Under the pieces are notes generated by a model. It had not been told where the DNA came from, made no database searches, and saw only the letters and a list, made by a program, of their open reading frames with translations. Both the position numbers and the translations under genes were made by a program. Below are positions 61,310-64,000 of a DNA stretch of 64,000 bases, in pieces. The DNA comes from MED-G105 sp050331095 (GTDB lineage Bacteria > Pseudomonadota > Alphaproteobacteria > Caulobacterales > Parvularculaceae), in NCBI GenBank assembly GCA_050331095.1, contig JBHJHE010000005.1:71876-135875 (forward strand), in the 5' to 3' direction. Within the stretch, counting starts at the first letter, position 1, and every line of letters begins with the position of its first letter.

Positions 61310-64000
61310 TCACTCGGCCGCGCGCGCGGTTATGCGGGGGGCTTGCGCCGCGGCGTCTTCGTTGGCGACGGCGTCGCCCGCCGCATCGCTGGGCGCCGCG
61401 GTGGCAGCGGCTTCGTCGCCCTCGTTTTCGCTGGCCGCGGCCTGGCCGGTCGCATCGTCGCCGTTGGGCTCGCTCGCCGGGCCGTTGGCCGAGGACCCGA
61501 CCGCCGGCGCGGCCGCTGCGGGGAGGAAGCACTCGACGCGGGTGCCTTCGTCTGACGCCGACGACAGGCGCACCCAGCCGCCGTGGAGATTGACGAGCCG
61601 CTGAACGAGCGCGAGGCCGAGCCCGGCGCCCGCGCTGGGACCGCTCGCCTCAAACGCTTCGAAGGCGCGCGCCTGGTCTTCCGGCGAAACGCCGCGCCCT
61701 GAGTCCGTCACCGAGACGCAGACAAGCTCCGGCGTGCGACGCGCCTCGAGGCGAACCTCGCCGCCCGCGCTAGTGTACGTGAAAGCGTTCGACAACAGGT
61801 TGAAGAGCACCTGCTTCAACCGCCGCCCGTCCGCCATAATGGCGCCAATCTCCTTCGGGCAGTCGACTTTAAGGCCGACCTGCGTGTCCTCCGCTTTCAG
61901 CGCCGCGTATGTCGCCGCGCTCGTCAACAGTTCGCGCACGTCAACGGGGCCGAGGTCGAGCGACAGTTTGCCGGCGTCAATCGCCGCAAGGTCCATAATG
62001 TCCGCAATCAGGTCCTTCAGCGTATAGGACGCAGTCAGAATGCTCGCGACATAGTCGCTCTGGCGATCGTTCAGGACGCCAAACATTTGTCCATCAAGCA
62101 TCTCCGTAAAGCCAATGATCGTATTGAGCGGTGTGCGGAGTTGATAGGAGACATGGTCGACGAAGCGCGATTTTTGCCGGTCGATGTCCTCAAGGAGCGC
62201 GTTGCGCTCCTTCAGCTCTTTTTCGCGCTCGCGATTGTCGGTGACGTCGAGGAAGTGCGCGAGCGTCGCCCCGTCGGGCAGAGGCTGCGTGCCGTAGGCG
62301 AGCGTGCGCCCGTCGGCGAGCCGCAACGCCCCGTCGACGATCGGCGAGCGATCGTCCGCGGACATCGACGTCGACTTGCGCCGGAGGTCGGCGAGAGCGT
62401 CCGTCTCGTCGGGCGCGCGTTCGCGCAGCGTGGCGAGCACGCGGTCGATGTGCGGATGGTCGGCTAGGTCCGCCTCGTCCAGACGCCACAGCGTCATGAA
62501 CGCGCGATTGTGAAGTTCAAGCGCGCCGTTCGCCGCGAACGTCGCGACGCCCTCGGACAGATTGTCGAGCGTCGCCCGTTGGACCTTGATCTGCGTGTTG
62601 TAGAGCGCTTCGAGGCGCAGTTTCTCTGTGATGTCTTCAAAGGCGAGCAGCGCGCCGCCCATCGGATGGCGGAATTTCCGAACTCGGAGGGTTCGTCCGT
62701 CCGGTAGCGCCCAGACGTCGTCCGACGCCTCAGTCTCCGTTGCGTCCGGATGGGCTTCCTGGGCGTAGAGCGCGAGTTCCCGCGCGCGCCAGGCGCGATA
62801 GTCGGCCTGCTCGGGCAGGCGGCCGGCGTGGCGCAGGCGGTCGAGAACGTCCTCGTGCATCGGTTTCGCGTCGAGAAAGGATGGGTCGAGCCGCCACAAA
62901 TCGTGGAACGCGGCGTTGTAGTAGGCGAGCTCGCGCGCCGGCCCGAAGAGCGCCATCGCGGCCGGCACCTGGTCGAGCGTGCGCCGGTTGGCGTCGATAT
63001 GGCGCTTCAACTCGTCTTGCGCCGCCTCTAGGTCGGTAACGTCGATCGCGAAGCCGCAGATCGCGGCGTCGCCGGAGGCGTGCGCCGGCGCCTCGACCAC
63101 GTGGAAGACGCGTCGCGCGCCGGCGACGTTGACGCTGACGCGGCCGTCAGCCGCGCGGCGGTCGCGGGCGGCGCGTTCGGCGATGCGGCGTGCTGCGACG
63201 TCAAGCTCCAGCCTGTCCTTCAGCGCTGCGGCCGGCGACTCCGCCTCGACGGCGCTGGCGTAGGCGGCGTTCGCCCAAATGAGGTTGAGGTCCGCATCTC
63301 GTCGCCAGGCCGGCATCGGCGCGCGCTCGAGCTGGCCGAGCGCGGCGTGCAGGCCGGCGGTGTTCTCGCGGATGCGGCCCATGAGGCCGCCGTCCTCCGC
63401 CAGGCGGACCGCCGGGTCCGTGAGCCACAGCGCCACCTGGCCGCCGGCGACGCGGCCGTCGACCTCGATCGCGCGGCCTTCCTGGGTGAACATCGAGCCG
63501 GAGAACGCGATGCCGTGGGCTCGCAGTTCGCGCACGCGCTCGCGGAACTTCATCGCGCCGGCGCCGCGCTGGTCAGTGACGTCGTCGTCGACGGGCAGGT
63601 CGGCGAGCGCGGTCAGCAACCGATCGATCGCCGGCGCTTTCGCCCCGGTTTCCGGGCCGGCGAGGGACATGAGCGAGGCGAGGGCGGCCGGTCCGCCAAG
63701 GATTTTCGGCGCGCCCCAGCCGTCGGGCGCGACGTCGCCCTCTTCCCAGACGAGCACGAGGCCGGGATGGGCGGCGAGAACGCCCTCGGCCTTTTCACGG
63801 CGCGCCTCCATTTCCGCGAGGCGGTGGGTCCACGTCGCCGAGGCCGACCGGGCGGCGTTGGTGACCCGCAAGGCCCAGGCGATCGCCGCCACGGCGAGCG
63901 CGCCCGCGCCCACGGCGCCGACCATGAGCGGGTCGAACGCCGCCCCGAGCGGCGCGGGCGCGGCTGCGGCTTGGTAGGCGGCATCGGCGGCGAAGGCGGC
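61310..64000 (-). CDS. divL: DivL-type PAS sensor kinase with Tyr in the H-box (N-terminus beyond window)
   Basis: Cell-cycle kinase-like protein, at least 896 residues, open to the right edge. The N-terminal part has a membrane helix (GAGALAVAAIAWALRV), then three PAS-like domains with ADLNLIWANAAYASAVEAES, ELAYYNAAFHDLWRLDPSFLDAK and GALELHNRAFMTLWRLDEADLA. The dimerisation box reads FVDHVSYQLRTPLNTIIGF, with Tyr (codon 62146–62144) where histidine kinases have His, the hallmark of DivL. N, G1 and G2 boxes (NLLSNAFTYT, DSGRGVS, GAGLGLALV) are present. An Ala/Glu-rich tail closes it. In Caulobacter DivL works with DivK and CckA to control CtrA. Confidence 0.88.
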   Translation of the reverse strand, partial: AAFAADAAYQAAAAPAPLGAAFDPLMVGAVGAGALAVAAIAWALRVTNAARSASATWTHRLAEMEARREKAEGVLAAHPGLVLVWEEGDVAPDGWGAPKILGGPAALASLMSLAGPETGAKAPAIDRLLTALADLPVDDDVTDQRGAGAMKFRERVRELRAHGIAFSGSMFTQEGRAIEVDGRVAGGQVALWLTDPAVRLAEDGGLMGRIRENTAGLHAALGQLERAPMPAWRRDADLNLIWANAAYASAVEAESPAAALKDRLELDVAARRIAERAARDRRAADGRVSVNVAGARRVFHVVEAPAHASGDAAICGFAIDVTDLEAAQDELKRHIDANRRTLDQVPAAMALFGPARELAYYNAAFHDLWRLDPSFLDAKPMHEDVLDRLRHAGRLPEQADYRAWRARELALYAQEAHPDATETEASDDVWALPDGRTLRVRKFRHPMGGALLAFEDITEKLRLEALYNTQIKVQRATLDNLSEGVATFAANGALELHNRAFMTLWRLDEADLADHPHIDRVLATLRERAPDETDALADLRRKSTSMSADDRSPIVDGALRLADGRTLAYGTQPLPDGATLAHFLDVTDNREREKELKERNALLEDIDRQKSRFVDHVSYQLRTPLNTIIGFTEMLDGQMFGVLNDRQSDYVASILTASYTLKDLIADIMDLAAIDAGKLSLDLGPVDVRELLTSAATYAALKAEDTQVGLKVDCPKEIGAIMADGRRLKQVLFNLLSNAFTYTSAGGEVRLEARRTPELVCVSVTDSGRGVSPEDQARAFEAFEASGPSAGAGLGLALVQRLVNLHGGWVRLSSASDEGTRVECFLPAAAAPAVGSSANGPASEPNGDDATGQAAASENEGDEAAATAAPSDAAGDAVANEDAAAQAPRITARAAE

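Overview
The window is one contiguous, GC-rich, gene-dense chromosomal segment of an alphaproteobacterium. The evidence is a group II RpoE–ChrR sigma/anti-sigma pair, a 180-kDa NAD-glutamate dehydrogenase, a coniferyl-aldehyde-type dehydrogenase, and a DivL-type kinase with tyrosine in place of the phospho-acceptor histidine. DivL points to the Caulobacterales/Parvularculales/Rhizobiales side of the class, but the species cannot be named. I support 54 protein genes and one tRNA. I see no insertion sequence, prophage or CRISPR array.

Layout. 1–10.4 kb: surface polysaccharide block with a GT4 glycosyltransferase, the Kdo pathway (kdsD, kdsA, a histidine phosphatase, kdsB), a GT2, a Wzx-like flippase and a Wzy/ligase-like protein, interrupted by tyrosine-catabolism genes (fumarylacetoacetate hydrolase and a VOC protein). 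10.5–12.3 kb: nrdB behind two NrdR-type boxes, and a YHS-domain protein. 12.4–16.1 kb: rpoE–chrR with a recognisable self-regulated promoter, divergent from an FAD oxidoreductase–DUF1365 pair. 16.2–18.3 kb: succinyl-CoA:3-ketoacid transferase (scoAB) and a glycosyltransferase. 18.8–23.2 kb: two unknown proteins, gamma carbonic anhydrase, maleylacetoacetate isomerase, cutA, queC and queE. 23.4–31.1 kb: an unknown helical protein and a moxR–DUF58–BatA/DUF4159–membrane protein operon. 31.5–36.1 kb: sppA, a DUF1285 protein, a Nudix hydrolase and cca. 36.1–44.4 kb: an S41 peptidase/amidohydrolase pair, a lone sucC, an S9 prolyl oligopeptidase lipoprotein, rlpA and an aldehyde dehydrogenase. 44.8–49.0 kb: a secreted beta-propeller, tRNA-Ala(CGC), yggT, an aldo/keto reductase and an unknown membrane protein. 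49.0–59.3 kb: rpe, heparinase II/III-like, capD-like, purH and NAD-GDH. 59.4–64 kb: a small operon of unknowns and divL, which runs off the right edge.

Most notable observations. (1) Three conserved genes (the GT4, queC and cca) are each cut by one in-frame TAG, and each continues in the same frame as clear family sequence to a normal end. TAG is also the ordinary terminal stop of at least 12 other genes here, so simple genome-wide reassignment is unlikely. Fresh nonsense mutations, consensus errors or real amber readthrough all remain possible. (2) A dispersed element of about 105 bp (one copy shorter) occurs three times, each time in a gap between convergent genes. (3) A 21-bp unit is repeated five times in frame inside an amidohydrolase. 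(4) A histidine phosphatase sits where a Kdo-8-phosphate phosphatase would be expected.
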